Below are positions 1-8,053 of a stretch of 64,000 bases of DNA, piece by piece. Source of the stretch: Phenylobacterium sp. CCH9-H3. Lineage in GTDB: Bacteria > Pseudomonadota > Alphaproteobacteria > Caulobacterales > Caulobacteraceae. Location of the stretch: positions 1 through 64,000 of the forward strand of contig NZ_LSJI01000103.1 of NCBI RefSeq assembly GCF_001557235.1, given 5' to 3'. Both the position numbers and the translations under genes were made by a program. The notes below the pieces were generated by a model that did not search any database, was not told where the DNA came from, and was given only the letters and a program-made list of their open reading frames with translations. How positions within the stretch are numbered: position 1 is the stretch's first letter; each line of letters begins with the position of its first letter.

Positions 1-341
1 GGATGCCCGGGCACATGAACGTGCTGCTGGCCGAGGCCAACGTGCCGTACGACGAAGTGTTCGAGCTGGAGGACATCAACTCCGAGTTCGCGACTGCCGA
101 CGTGGCCTTCGTCATCGGCGCCAACGACGTCACCAACCCCGCCGCCAAGACCGACCCGGCCTCGCCGATCTTCGGCATGCCGGTGCTGGACGTGGAGAAG
201 GCCCGCACGGTGCTCTTCGTGAAGCGCGGCATGGCGGCGGGCTACGCCGGCGTCGAGAACGAACTCTTCTTCCGCGACAACACGATGATGCTTTTCGCCG
301 ACGCCAAGAAGATGGTCGAAGGGATCGTGAAGGGGCTCTGA
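1..341 (+). CDS. pntB: NAD(P) transhydrogenase subunit beta, C-terminal part (partial)
   Basis: This is the last ~113 codons of the membrane proton-translocating transhydrogenase beta subunit; the gene begins before the window. The visible part is the NADP(H)-binding domain III, with the family signatures [24 protein letters not shown] and [16 protein letters not shown], ending normally in a TGA. The complex couples proton flow to hydride transfer between NADH and NADP+ in the inner membrane. It is a conserved chromosomal gene, so it marks ordinary chromosome at the left edge of the window. The ATG at position 3 is internal and is not the start. Confidence 0.95.
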   Translation, partial: MPGHMNVLLAEANVPYDEVFELEDINSEFATADVAFVIGANDVTNPAAKTDPASPIFGMPVLDVEKARTVLFVKRGMAAGYAGVENELFFRDNTMMLFADAKKMVEGIVKGL

Positions 342-655
342 GCCCTCGCTGAAGAACTCGCTCATCCCACCTCGGCGGACTTCGACAGTCAGGCGTCCCC
401 GACGGGAGGGACAGATGCCCGGCGGCTGATCCCTTAAGTCAGGAACAGAGGTGGTCTGGTCGGCGAGACAAGCGCCGATGGGCCCGAAGCCGGTCGAAGC
501 CGGTCGCTCGGGCAGATCCGACGCCTGGAGTTGGCCCCGCAGGTCGGTCTCCGGACGACCCCGCCGCCACCGCGGGCAGGGCGACCCCAGGTGGGTTGCT
601 CCGAGCTCGTGTCACTCGCCGGCCGCATGGCCGCCATTGGTCTGGAGAACCTGAG
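342..655. other. gene-free stretch between pntB and the TauD-like gene
   Basis: No convincing gene is present. The segment holds CCCTTAAGT at 431-439, the reverse complement of ACTTAAGGG, which resembles ACCTAAGGG at 3531-3539 in front of the enoyl-CoA hydratase gene. A purine-rich ribosome binding site (GGAG) lies just before the ATG at 656. Other reading frames here only give low-complexity arginine-rich translations. Confidence 0.5.
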
Positions 656-1495
656 ATGTCTGCCGCGCTGAAGACGATCGAACCGATTGGGGTCGAGGTC
701 GACCTGGACCTCCGCTCCCCTGAGCATGACGACGAGGTGAAGGCGCTGTTTGAGGAGCATGGGTTCCTCCTCTTCCGCAACCAGGACCTGACGCAGGATC
801 AGCAGCGTCGCATTCTCGCGCGCCTGGGCCCCGTGCTCGAGGACTTCCGCACCGTCGGCTACGTCTCGAATACGCGCAAGGACGGCATCCTCGGCGACGC
901 CGACGTGTCGTTCCACTCCGACTTCATCTACACGCCCGTGCCGGCCCTCGGCATCTCGCTGCATGCGATTGAAGTGCCCTACGAGGAGACCTGGACGAGC
1001 TTCGCCAACGCTGTGCGCGCGCTCAACAAGCTCCCTCCGCAACTGCGCGAGCGGATTTCGACCCTGACCGGCCTCAACCTCTTCGCCGCCAGCGAGGAGG
1101 GCCTCGGCGGACGCCAGCGGCTGGAAGGCTACCCGGCGGGGGCGCCGCAGGCGACGCACCCCCTGATCGGCGTCGATCCGATCACCAAGCGGGAGACACT
1201 CTATGTCACCCAGCAGAACACGACGCTGATCCCGGAAGTCGACGAAGCCGAGAGCGAAGCCATCCTGGCCGAGCTGAACAGCTACCTCTACGCGCCGGAA
1301 AACATCTATCAGCACCGCTGGCGTAACGGCGACTTCATCGTCTGGTCGAACCAGGCGCTGCACCACGCGCGCGGCGGCCTGGTCCCGGGTAAGACGCGCA
1401 CCCTGCAGCGCGTGTGCATCACCGAAGCCGTGCCCGACCAGTATGACGCCCCGATCCCTGACGATCGGCTGCCCGAGCACATGCGGAAACACTGA
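656..1495 (+). CDS. TauD/TfdA-family Fe(II)/2-oxoglutarate dioxygenase
   Basis: A 279-residue cytoplasmic oxygenase that should couple 2-oxoglutarate decarboxylation to hydroxylation of a carboxylate or ether substrate. The metal triad is visible: HSD at H87/D89 and a distal histidine in LHHARG near residue 236. An arginine for 2-oxoglutarate lies in KTRTLQR near 248-252. Length and motif spacing fit TfdA/TauD and the phenoxypropionate dioxygenases. The ATG at 656 was chosen because GGAG lies a few bases upstream and the protein begins with a typical MSAALKTIEPIG. An SDR gene follows on the same strand after 110 bp, so the pair may be co-transcribed. The substrate cannot be read from the sequence. 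Confidence 0.85.
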   Translation: MSAALKTIEPIGVEVDLDLRSPEHDDEVKALFEEHGFLLFRNQDLTQDQQRRILARLGPVLEDFRTVGYVSNTRKDGILGDADVSFHSDFIYTPVPALGISLHAIEVPYEETWTSFANAVRALNKLPPQLRERISTLTGLNLFAASEEGLGGRQRLEGYPAGAPQATHPLIGVDPITKRETLYVTQQNTTLIPEVDEAESEAILAELNSYLYAPENIYQHRWRNGDFIVWSNQALHHARGGLVPGKTRTLQRVCITEAVPDQYDAPIPDDRLPEHMRKH

Positions 1496-1605
1496 GGCTT
1501 GCGGACGCAACTGACGCGCGGGTCTGGCCCGCGCGTCGGCCGACCCCGCGCCGGCGCGACGCGCCGCTCGGCCTGAACGGACTGGAACTTCGGAGCCAAA
1601 CCACC

Positions 1606-2430
1606 GTGACCCCCCAAGACGTCGCTGACCTCTACTCGCTGAAGGACCGGACCGTCGTGGTGAGCGGCGGGGCCCGTGGGATCGGTGCGGCCGTGAGCCG
1701 GACGCTGCACGGCCTGGGCGCACACGTGGTCATCGCCGACCTCCTCGAGGAGGAAGGCCGCGCAGTCGCCGCGGAGCTGGGGGAACGCGCCCGGTTCGAG
1801 CGTCTGAACGTGACGGACGAGGCCAACTGGGAAGCCCTGATCAGCGAGGCGACCGCTTGGAGGGGCTCGCTGGACGTCCTGGTGAACTGCGCCGCCATCG
1901 CGGTCATGAACGCCATCACCGAATTCCCCCAGGCCGACTTCCAGCGGGTGCTGGACGTCAACCTGATCGGCGTCTTCCTGGGCGTGAAGCACGCCGGCCG
2001 CGTCATGCGCGAGCAAGGGCGCGGCAGCATCATCAACTTCTCGTCCGCCGACGGGACCCAGGGCGCCAACTCCATGGGGGCCTATGCGGCCAGCAAGTGG
2101 GCCGTGCGCGGCATGTCCAAGGTGGCCGCGATGGAACTGGGGCTGCACGGCGTGCGGGTGAACACCATCTGCCCAGGACCGGTGAACACGCCGATGCTCA
2201 ACCCGCGTCAGCGTCCGGCGGCGGAGATCGCCAAGACCCACCCATGGATGACGCGCATGCCCCTGCAGCGCATCGCCGAGCCCATTGAACTGGCGGCCGC
2301 CTGCGGCTTCCTGGCGAGCGACGCGGCGTCCTTCGTGACGGGTGTCGACCTCATGGTGGATGGCGGCGGCACGATCGGCATGTACTACCCGCACCTCGCC
2401 GGAGGCCCGGGCGTTCCGCCGGCCGCCTAG
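1606..2430 (+). CDS. SDR-family oxidoreductase (3-oxoacyl/hydroxysteroid dehydrogenase type)
   Basis: A 274-residue classical short-chain dehydrogenase. The cofactor motif GGARGIG is at residues 21-27, NCAA is the usual NNAG-like motif, and the catalytic set is Ser147, Tyr160 and Lys164 (YAASK). It is expected to oxidise or reduce a hydroxyl/ketone with NAD(P)(H) in the cytoplasm. The start is GTG at 1606. Sequence style (NTICPGPVNTPML, then FVTGVDLMVDGGGT) resembles 3-alpha-hydroxysteroid and 2,5-dichloro-diene-diol type enzymes, but that is family resemblance only. Together with the upstream dioxygenase and downstream CoA-dependent enzymes it suggests stepwise catabolism of one compound. 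Confidence 0.85.
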   Translation: MTPQDVADLYSLKDRTVVVSGGARGIGAAVSRTLHGLGAHVVIADLLEEEGRAVAAELGERARFERLNVTDEANWEALISEATAWRGSLDVLVNCAAIAVMNAITEFPQADFQRVLDVNLIGVFLGVKHAGRVMREQGRGSIINFSSADGTQGANSMGAYAASKWAVRGMSKVAAMELGLHGVRVNTICPGPVNTPMLNPRQRPAAEIAKTHPWMTRMPLQRIAEPIELAAACGFLASDAASFVTGVDLMVDGGGTIGMYYPHLAGGPGVPPAA

Positions 2431-2455
2431 GACGGCCGGCTGGCGCCCACGGCGC

Positions 2456-3340
2456 TCAGTTCATGAGGGCGAGCTGGCGGCTCGATCCATCGCGGCCGCC
2501 AGGCGCCTGGGCGGTGCGGATGGTCCGGCCCGGCCAGCGGCTCCAGGCGTCCAGGTACCACAGGAAGAGTTCGCGCTGCGTGGCGATCCCGAGCCGACCG
2601 TAGGCGCGCTTCCTGTAGGTCATGACCGTCTCGACGCTGATCCCCAGATCCAGACCGATGCCCAGGGAGGTCACGCCATAAATGGTGCGGCTGCAGACCT
2701 CGGCCTCGCGACGCGGCATGCTCGGCATCTGGGCCGAGATGCACGCTTCGATCTCGTCGAGGGATGTCAGGGCGAAGGAGACATCCACCGTGCCTTGCGC
2801 CAAGGCCATGTGCTTGGCCAGGACCGCGAACAGCAGCGGCGCGTTCTCCTCCACCGACGCAAGATGGTCCGACGCCGAGAAATCAGCGTCCGAGGACGAC
2901 AGGGCAAGCCCGATCATCGCGCCCTTCGTCCGCGCGCAGATCAGCACCCGATCCTTGATCCCACGGCGGCCGTAAACGTCTTCGCGCAGCGTCTCGTCAC
3001 GCAGCGCCCGAATATCCGTTCGCACCGTGGCCCGCTCGGCGTCCGCCAGCCGCGCCCGCGCCTCGGCGAAGGTCGGGTCCCTGCGCCAGAGGCCGGCGCC
3101 GAGGTAGCGGTCGAGCTTCCGGTAGTTTTCGGAGCTGCCATCGATACTGGCGGTCGTGACACCCATCAGGTTGTCCGCGGTGAGCGCATAGACCGCGGCG
3201 TGTTCGGCGCCGCAGATCTGGTGGAGTGACTTCACGAGGGCCGAGTCGAAGCCGCGTTGTCCAATCGACTCGATCAATGGAGGCAACCCAGCCCGCAGCA
3301 ATTCCGCCGTGTGCCCAGTAAAGACTTGCGCCGACGCCAT
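2456..3340 (-). CDS. LuxR-type transcriptional regulator
   Basis: A 294-residue regulator with a C-terminal helix-turn-helix at about residues 213-262 (PRREAEVC, then ISVETVMTYRKRAYGRLGI, then QREL), the normal LuxR/GerE layout. The N-terminal ~200 residues look like a ligand-sensing region but lack a recognisable receiver or acyl-homoserine-lactone pattern. It lies between the SDR gene and the CoA-dependent genes and is divergent from the latter across a 404-bp gap, so it is a good candidate local activator. Near the end the protein carries a short non-conserved tail. The effector is unknown. Confidence 0.85.
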   Translation of the reverse strand: MASAQVFTGHTAELLRAGLPPLIESIGQRGFDSALVKSLHQICGAEHAAVYALTADNLMGVTTASIDGSSENYRKLDRYLGAGLWRRDPTFAEARARLADAERATVRTDIRALRDETLREDVYGRRGIKDRVLICARTKGAMIGLALSSSDADFSASDHLASVEENAPLLFAVLAKHMALAQGTVDVSFALTSLDEIEACISAQMPSMPRREAEVCSRTIYGVTSLGIGLDLGISVETVMTYRKRAYGRLGIATQRELFLWYLDAWSRWPGRTIRTAQAPGGRDGSSRQLALMN

Positions 3341-3744
3341 ATCGTTTCCTCCCGATCGGTGCGTCCTGTCTTCGAACGCATCCTGTCGCGCGGATCTTCG
3401 TGTCCCTGTCTGCGACTCTAATACAAATACCCTCGGTCACAAACCGGCGGCGACCGCATAGGCCGCGGACGCATTGCCGCGGCGTACAGCAGCCAGCCGA
3501 CGGGCCGAGCTTGAGGATCAGATACGCTTTACCTAAGGGCAGGTCTGTCCCGATGGACGGTGACATCGAGCGCCGGGGCGCCGTGCTAGCCCTGTCGCAC
3601 TCGCAGCTTCTGCGCGTCCGGACGCGGACAACGACCCCTGCCGTTCTCCCCGAGAGCAGCCCCGCCGGGTCGCCAGTCTGGCCGACCGCTGAGCTGGCAA
3701 CGGGCGGGGCCGACCCTGGCGCCCGGTCCCCTACGGAGACGCCG
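3341..3744. promoter_or_regulatory. divergent intergenic region between luxR-type gene and enoyl-CoA hydratase gene
   Basis: This 404-bp gap separates a minus-strand regulator from plus-strand catabolic genes and should hold both promoters. It is locally less GC-rich around 3415-3450 (CTCTAATACAAATACCC). ACCTAAGGG at 3531-3539 resembles ACTTAAGGG found in reverse at 431-439 before the TauD-like gene. GGAG lies 7 bases before the hydratase ATG. No coding sequence is convincing: the open frame running into the hydratase from 3400 has an arginine/proline-rich, non-conserved look. Confidence 0.4.
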
Positions 3745-4644
3745 ATGCTGAAGACCCCCGCGCCGAGCGCGTTCGAAACCATCGCCGTCGATCGCCCCCT
3801 CCCGGGCGTGGCGCGGATCACCCTGAACCGCCCGGACACGCGCAACGCCCAGAACGCGACCATGCTCTACGAGCTGAACGCTGCGTTCGACGCCGCTTCG
3901 CGCGACGATGAGGTCAAGGTGATCATCCTGGCGGCGGCCGGCCCGCACTTCTCGGCGGGCCATGACCTTCGGGTGAAGGACTTCGTGGCCGACATGGAGC
4001 CCTACGAGCCGGTCGGCACCTGGTGCGGCTTCGGCTGCCGAGGCGCCGAGGGTCGCATGGCGGTGGAGAAGGAGATGTTCCTCGGCCTCTCTGAGCGTTG
4101 GCGCAACGTGCCCAAGGTGACCATCGCTCAGGTCCAGGGCAAGGCCATCGCCGGCGGCCTCATGCTGATCTGGCCGTGTGATCTGATCATCGCCGCGGAG
4201 GACGCGCTCTTCGCCGACAACACCGTGGCGATCGGCGTGGCCGGCGCCGAGTACTTCAACCACCCCTGGGAGCTGGGCGTTCGCAAAGCCAAGGAGATGC
4301 TGTTCACCTCCGACTTCGTGACGGCCCAGGACGCGCACCGGTTGGGCATGGTCAACCACGTCGTCGCGCCGGCCCAGCTCGAGGCGTTCACCCTTGAGCT
4401 CGCCGAGAAGATCGCCCGCAAGAACAGCTTCGTGCTCAAGCTGGTCAAGGAAGCGGTGAACAGCGCGCAAGACGCGCAAGGCCGCGTCAACGCCATGCAG
4501 ACCAGCTTCGCCCTGCACCAGCTCAGCCACGCCCACAATGTCGACCTCTTCGGGGTGCCCATCGACCCGACGGGCATCGCCGGCTCCCTGCAGGGCAAGG
4601 CGACCTGGAGCGATCCCAAGGCCGCGGCGACGCCGGCAAAGTAG
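3745..4644 (+). CDS. enoyl-CoA hydratase/isomerase family protein
   Basis: A 299-residue crotonase-fold protein. Typical signatures are ARITLNRPDTRNAQN at the N-terminus, the oxyanion-hole segments HFSAGHDL and GKAIAGGLMLIWPCDLI, and the helix RLGMVNHVV further on. It should hydrate or isomerise a 2-enoyl-CoA in the cytoplasm. The ATG at 3745 is preferred over the much earlier in-frame starts because of the ribosome binding site GGAG and because homologues begin close to the beta-strand ITLNRP. The CoA ligase gene follows after 22 bp, so the two are probably one operon. Somewhat long for a hydratase (usual length 255-270) because of an insert around GFGCRGAEGRMAVEKEM. Confidence 0.88.
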   Translation: MLKTPAPSAFETIAVDRPLPGVARITLNRPDTRNAQNATMLYELNAAFDAASRDDEVKVIILAAAGPHFSAGHDLRVKDFVADMEPYEPVGTWCGFGCRGAEGRMAVEKEMFLGLSERWRNVPKVTIAQVQGKAIAGGLMLIWPCDLIIAAEDALFADNTVAIGVAGAEYFNHPWELGVRKAKEMLFTSDFVTAQDAHRLGMVNHVVAPAQLEAFTLELAEKIARKNSFVLKLVKEAVNSAQDAQGRVNAMQTSFALHQLSHAHNVDLFGVPIDPTGIAGSLQGKATWSDPKAAATPAK

Positions 4645-4666
4645 ACAGCAAGAAAGCCGACATCCG

Positions 4667-6178
4667 ATGCCTTTGATTCCCCTGGGCCGCGTGCCCGCGA
4701 TGCAGGCTGCCCGGCAGGGCGAGGACGCCTGGGCGATCCGCCATGGCGACGATGTGGTGACCTGGGGCGAGCTGGAGTTGCACGCCAACCGCCGCGCCTG
4801 GGCGTTCAAGGACGCCGGTATCGGCGTGGGAGACCTGGTCACCCTCGCCCTGCCGAACGGCTCGGCCTTCTACGAGACCATGTTTGCGCTCTGGAAAATC
4901 GGCGCGACGCCCCACGTCGTGTCCTATCGCCTTCCGGCGGCGGAGCTTCGCGCGATCGTGGCGGTGGCCAAGCCCAAGCTGGTGCTCGCCTCGAACCCCG
5001 AACTGGTCGCAGAATACGGCGCGAAGCCCGGCGACTTCGGCCTGGACCATCCCAAGTCCAGCGCCCACGAGGAGATCGTGGTCCCGCGCTGGAAGGCGAT
5101 GTCCTCCGGAGGCTCGACCGGGCTGCCGAAGATCATCGTCGCGCCGGGCCCCAACGCCTTCGACACCGACAAGCCGCCGCCGCTCCGCTTTCCGGAGTCG
5201 GGCCCGATCCTCGCGACGGGGCCGGTCTACCACAACATGCCGGTGACGGTGAATTTCCGGGCCCTGTTTGAGGGCCACTCGGTTGTGGGTATGAGCCGGT
5301 TCGACCCGGAGGAGGCGCTGCGCCTGATCGAGGCGTTCGGCATCGAGTGGACCAGCTTCGTGCCCACCATGATGATGCGGATATCGCGGCTCCCGCCGGA
5401 AGTCAGGCTGCGCCACGATGTTTCGTCCCTGAAGACCGTCTGGCACTGGGCGGCCCCCATGCCGCCGGATCTCAAGCAAGAGTGGATCGACTGGCTGGGC
5501 CCAGAGACGATCTGGGAACTCTATGGGGGAACTGAGGGCATCGTCACGACGATCATCAACGGCGTCGAGTGGCTGGCCCACCGGGGCTCCGTGGGCCGAC
5601 CCTACCTGGACAAGATCAAGATCCTCGACGACCAGGGCCGCGAACTGCCGCAGGGCGAGGTCGGCGAGATCTTCGCCCTTCCGGCCAGCGGCCAGGGCTC
5701 GACCTATGAGTACGTGGGCGCGGAGGCGCGCACCGCCGCCGGCGGATACGAAACCCTGGGCGACTACGGCTGGCTGGACGAAGACGGCTTCCTCTACATC
5801 GCCGACCGGCGCACCGATATGATCGTCTCCGGCGGCGCGAACATCTTCCCGGCCGAGGTGGAGGGCGCCTTGATGGCGCATCCCGGCATCGAGATGGCCG
5901 TCGTCATCGGCCTGCCGCATGAGGAGCTGGGCGCGGCGGCCCATGCCATCGTCAAGCCGGCGGCCGGATGGGAAGGCCGCCTCGATCATCAGGGCCTCGT
6001 GAGCTTCGTGAAGGACCGGCTGGTGACCTACAAGATCCCGCGCTCGTTCGAGTTCGTCAGTGAGCAACTGCGCGACGACGCCGGCAAGGTGCGGCGGCAG
6101 AGCCTGCGCGAGGCGCGCATCGCCGCGCTCGCCGCAGATGCGGAAGGCGGATCCAAGCAGTCTGCGGGCGTCGCCTAG
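4667..6178 (+). CDS. AMP-forming acyl-CoA ligase (fatty/aromatic/bile-acid type)
   Basis: A 503-residue ANL-superfamily adenylating enzyme. Core motifs are the phosphate loop SSGGSTGLPKI at about residues 146-156, the ELYGGTEG motif, YIADRRTDMIVSGGANI near the hinge, and the C-terminal catalytic lysine region DDAGKVRRQSLR. It activates a carboxylic acid as acyl-adenylate and then CoA thioester. It follows the hydratase gene by 22 bp; the stop overlaps the convergent universal stress gene end by 4 bp. With hydratase, SDR and thiolase nearby it forms a beta-oxidation-like set; the acid is not identifiable from sequence. Confidence 0.87.
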   Translation: MPLIPLGRVPAMQAARQGEDAWAIRHGDDVVTWGELELHANRRAWAFKDAGIGVGDLVTLALPNGSAFYETMFALWKIGATPHVVSYRLPAAELRAIVAVAKPKLVLASNPELVAEYGAKPGDFGLDHPKSSAHEEIVVPRWKAMSSGGSTGLPKIIVAPGPNAFDTDKPPPLRFPESGPILATGPVYHNMPVTVNFRALFEGHSVVGMSRFDPEEALRLIEAFGIEWTSFVPTMMMRISRLPPEVRLRHDVSSLKTVWHWAAPMPPDLKQEWIDWLGPETIWELYGGTEGIVTTIINGVEWLAHRGSVGRPYLDKIKILDDQGRELPQGEVGEIFALPASGQGSTYEYVGAEARTAAGGYETLGDYGWLDEDGFLYIADRRTDMIVSGGANIFPAEVEGALMAHPGIEMAVVIGLPHEELGAAAHAIVKPAAGWEGRLDHQGLVSFVKDRLVTYKIPRSFEFVSEQLRDDAGKVRRQSLREARIAALAADAEGGSKQSAGVA

Positions 6179-6678
6179 CTGGCGGGAGGCGTCGCCGGCG
6201 TACCCTCGGGCGCGACCTCGGCGGACGCCTCCCCCTGCGCATCCAGCGTAGCGCTGGAGGCGACGCTGCGGCAGATGAGGACGCTACAGGGGAGGCGATC
6301 GATCAGATCGGCGCCGCTGTCGCCCCACCACCAGCGGTCGAGGCGGCTCCGGCGGCGGCGGCCCACCATGACGAGGTCGGCGCGGAAGGCGCGAGCATAG
6401 TCAGCGATCACCCTGGCGCGCTCGCCCTGTGCGGTCGCGCCTTGCGCCTTGAGGCCCAGCCCGCGAAGGCGAACCAGGCCCGACTCAAGCAGGGGTTCGC
6501 CGACGCCGCGCACCGGAAGCGGGTGGATGGCGTCGGCGATCGTCAGGGCGGGGTGCTCGCGCTCGACGATGAGCAGGAAAATCTCGGCCCCAGCGCTGCG
6601 GGCGACAAGAGCACCCTCGTGCAGGGCGACGAGACCCTCCCGGGTGCTGTCGCTGACGAGCAGGACCCGCGCGTACAC
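6175..6678 (-). CDS. UspA-type universal stress protein
   Basis: A 167-residue protein with the Usp alpha/beta fold: N-terminal strand RVLLVSDSTREG, LVMVGRRRRSRLDRWWWGDS (the ATP-loop-like G-x(n)-G region), then LIDRLPCSVLICR as the final strand. A C-terminal tail of roughly 25 residues rich in Ala, Pro and Ser (SATLDAQGEASAEVAPEG) extends past the domain. The start is GTG at 6678, 14 bp beyond the stop of the thiolase gene, so it is probably translated from the thiolase mRNA. Its role here is not clear; Usp proteins bind nucleotides and help survival under stress. Confidence 0.75.
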   Translation of the reverse strand: MYARVLLVSDSTREGLVALHEGALVARSAGAEIFLLIVEREHPALTIADAIHPLPVRGVGEPLLESGLVRLRGLGLKAQGATAQGERARVIADYARAFRADLVMVGRRRRSRLDRWWWGDSGADLIDRLPCSVLICRSVASSATLDAQGEASAEVAPEGTPATPPAS

Positions 6679-6692
6679 CCCAGCGCCGGGCG

Positions 6693-7868
6693 CTAGAGGA
6701 CTTCGAGCGCGAGCGCCGTGGCCTCGCCGCCGCCGATGCAGAGGGACGCCACGCCGCGCCGAAGTCCGCGCGCCTTGAGCGCACCGATCAGGGTGGCGAC
6801 GATCCGCGCGCCGCTCGCGCCGATCGGATGACCCAGCGCCGTCGCGCCGCCGTTCACGTTGAGCCGTTCGTGGGGAATGTCGAGATCGCGCATGGCGATC
6901 ATCGCGACGGCCGAGAATGCCTCATTGATTTCGAAGAGGTCGACGTCCGCCACCGACCAGCCCGCCTTCTGCAGCACCTTGCGGATGGCCAGCACCGGAG
7001 CGGTCGTGAAGAGGGCCGGCGCCTGGGCGTGAGCCGCAGCGGCGACAATCCGCGCTTCGACCGGCAGGCCGAGCCGCTTGGCGGTCGCGCCGCGGGCCAC
7101 GACGAGGGCGGCGGCTCCGTCCGAAATCGAGGCGGACGACGCCGCGGTGATCTTGCCATCGTCCGCAAAGGCCGGCTTGAGCCGCGGCAGTTTCGTGGGA
7201 TCGGCCTTGCCCGGCTGCTCATCGATCTCGACGGAGGTCTGGCGACCGCGCACGCTCACCACGACCGGCGTGATCTCGCGTGCGAAGGCTCCGGTTTCGA
7301 TCGCGGCGTTGGCGCGCCTCAGGCTCTCGAGCGCGAAGGCGTCCATGTCCTCCCGCGAAAACTGGTAGGCGCGGGCGGTCGCCTCCGCGAAGGCGCCCAT
7401 CGGCCGCCCGGGCTCGTAAGCATCCTCGAGCCCATCCATCATCATGGTGTCGATGATGCGGTCGTGACCGATGCGCGCACCGCCCCGGTGCTTGGACAGA
7501 GCATAGGGGGCATTGGTCATGCTCTCCATGCCGCCGGCCACGGCCACGTCGATGCTGCCCGCGGCAATCGCCTCCGCGGCCAGGATCGTCGCCTGCATAC
7601 CCGAGCCGCACATCTTGTTGACCGTGGTGGCCTCGACGGTTTGCGGCAGGCCTGCGGCGAGGGCGGCTTGGCGCGCTGGCGCCTGACCTAGCCCAGCGGG
7701 CAGGACGCACCCCATGTAGATCCGCTCGATGTCCATCGGCTCGGCCTCAGACCGCTCGACCGCAGCGCGCACGGCGGCGGCGCCCAGGTCCACGGCCGAG
7801 GCTGGCGACAGCGCGCCTTGAAAGCCCCCCATCGGCGTTCGGGCGTAGCCCGCGATGATGATGTCCAA
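6693..7868 (-). CDS. acetyl-CoA C-acyltransferase (thiolase)
   Basis: A 391-residue thiolase of the usual length. The acyl-accepting cysteine is C87 in NKMCGSGMQ, and the second catalytic pair is H347 in GGATALGHPIGASG and C377 in SLCIGGGEA. It cleaves or condenses 3-oxoacyl-CoA with CoA in the cytoplasm. It would provide the last beta-oxidation-like step for the products of the ligase and hydratase encoded convergently to it. It is followed by the Usp gene on the same strand. Confidence 0.93.
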   Translation of the reverse strand: MDIIIAGYARTPMGGFQGALSPASAVDLGAAAVRAAVERSEAEPMDIERIYMGCVLPAGLGQAPARQAALAAGLPQTVEATTVNKMCGSGMQATILAAEAIAAGSIDVAVAGGMESMTNAPYALSKHRGGARIGHDRIIDTMMMDGLEDAYEPGRPMGAFAEATARAYQFSREDMDAFALESLRRANAAIETGAFAREITPVVVSVRGRQTSVEIDEQPGKADPTKLPRLKPAFADDGKITAASSASISDGAAALVVARGATAKRLGLPVEARIVAAAAHAQAPALFTTAPVLAIRKVLQKAGWSVADVDLFEINEAFSAVAMIAMRDLDIPHERLNVNGGATALGHPIGASGARIVATLIGALKARGLRRGVASLCIGGGEATALALEVL

Positions 7869-8053
7869 ACTAGCCAGCGACGCCGCTCCCGTAGCTGTGG
7901 GATCCGCGTCAGCCGATCCCCGATGACATGGCTGCAGGCCGCTCCCTAGCAGGGCGCGCGCCCGCGCCTTGTCGCCCTCGATGGGGACAGGGCAGGCGCG
8001 GTCGCGCCGCTAGGTATCCGACAATCATGTGACGAACGAGGAGGGGTAGGGTC

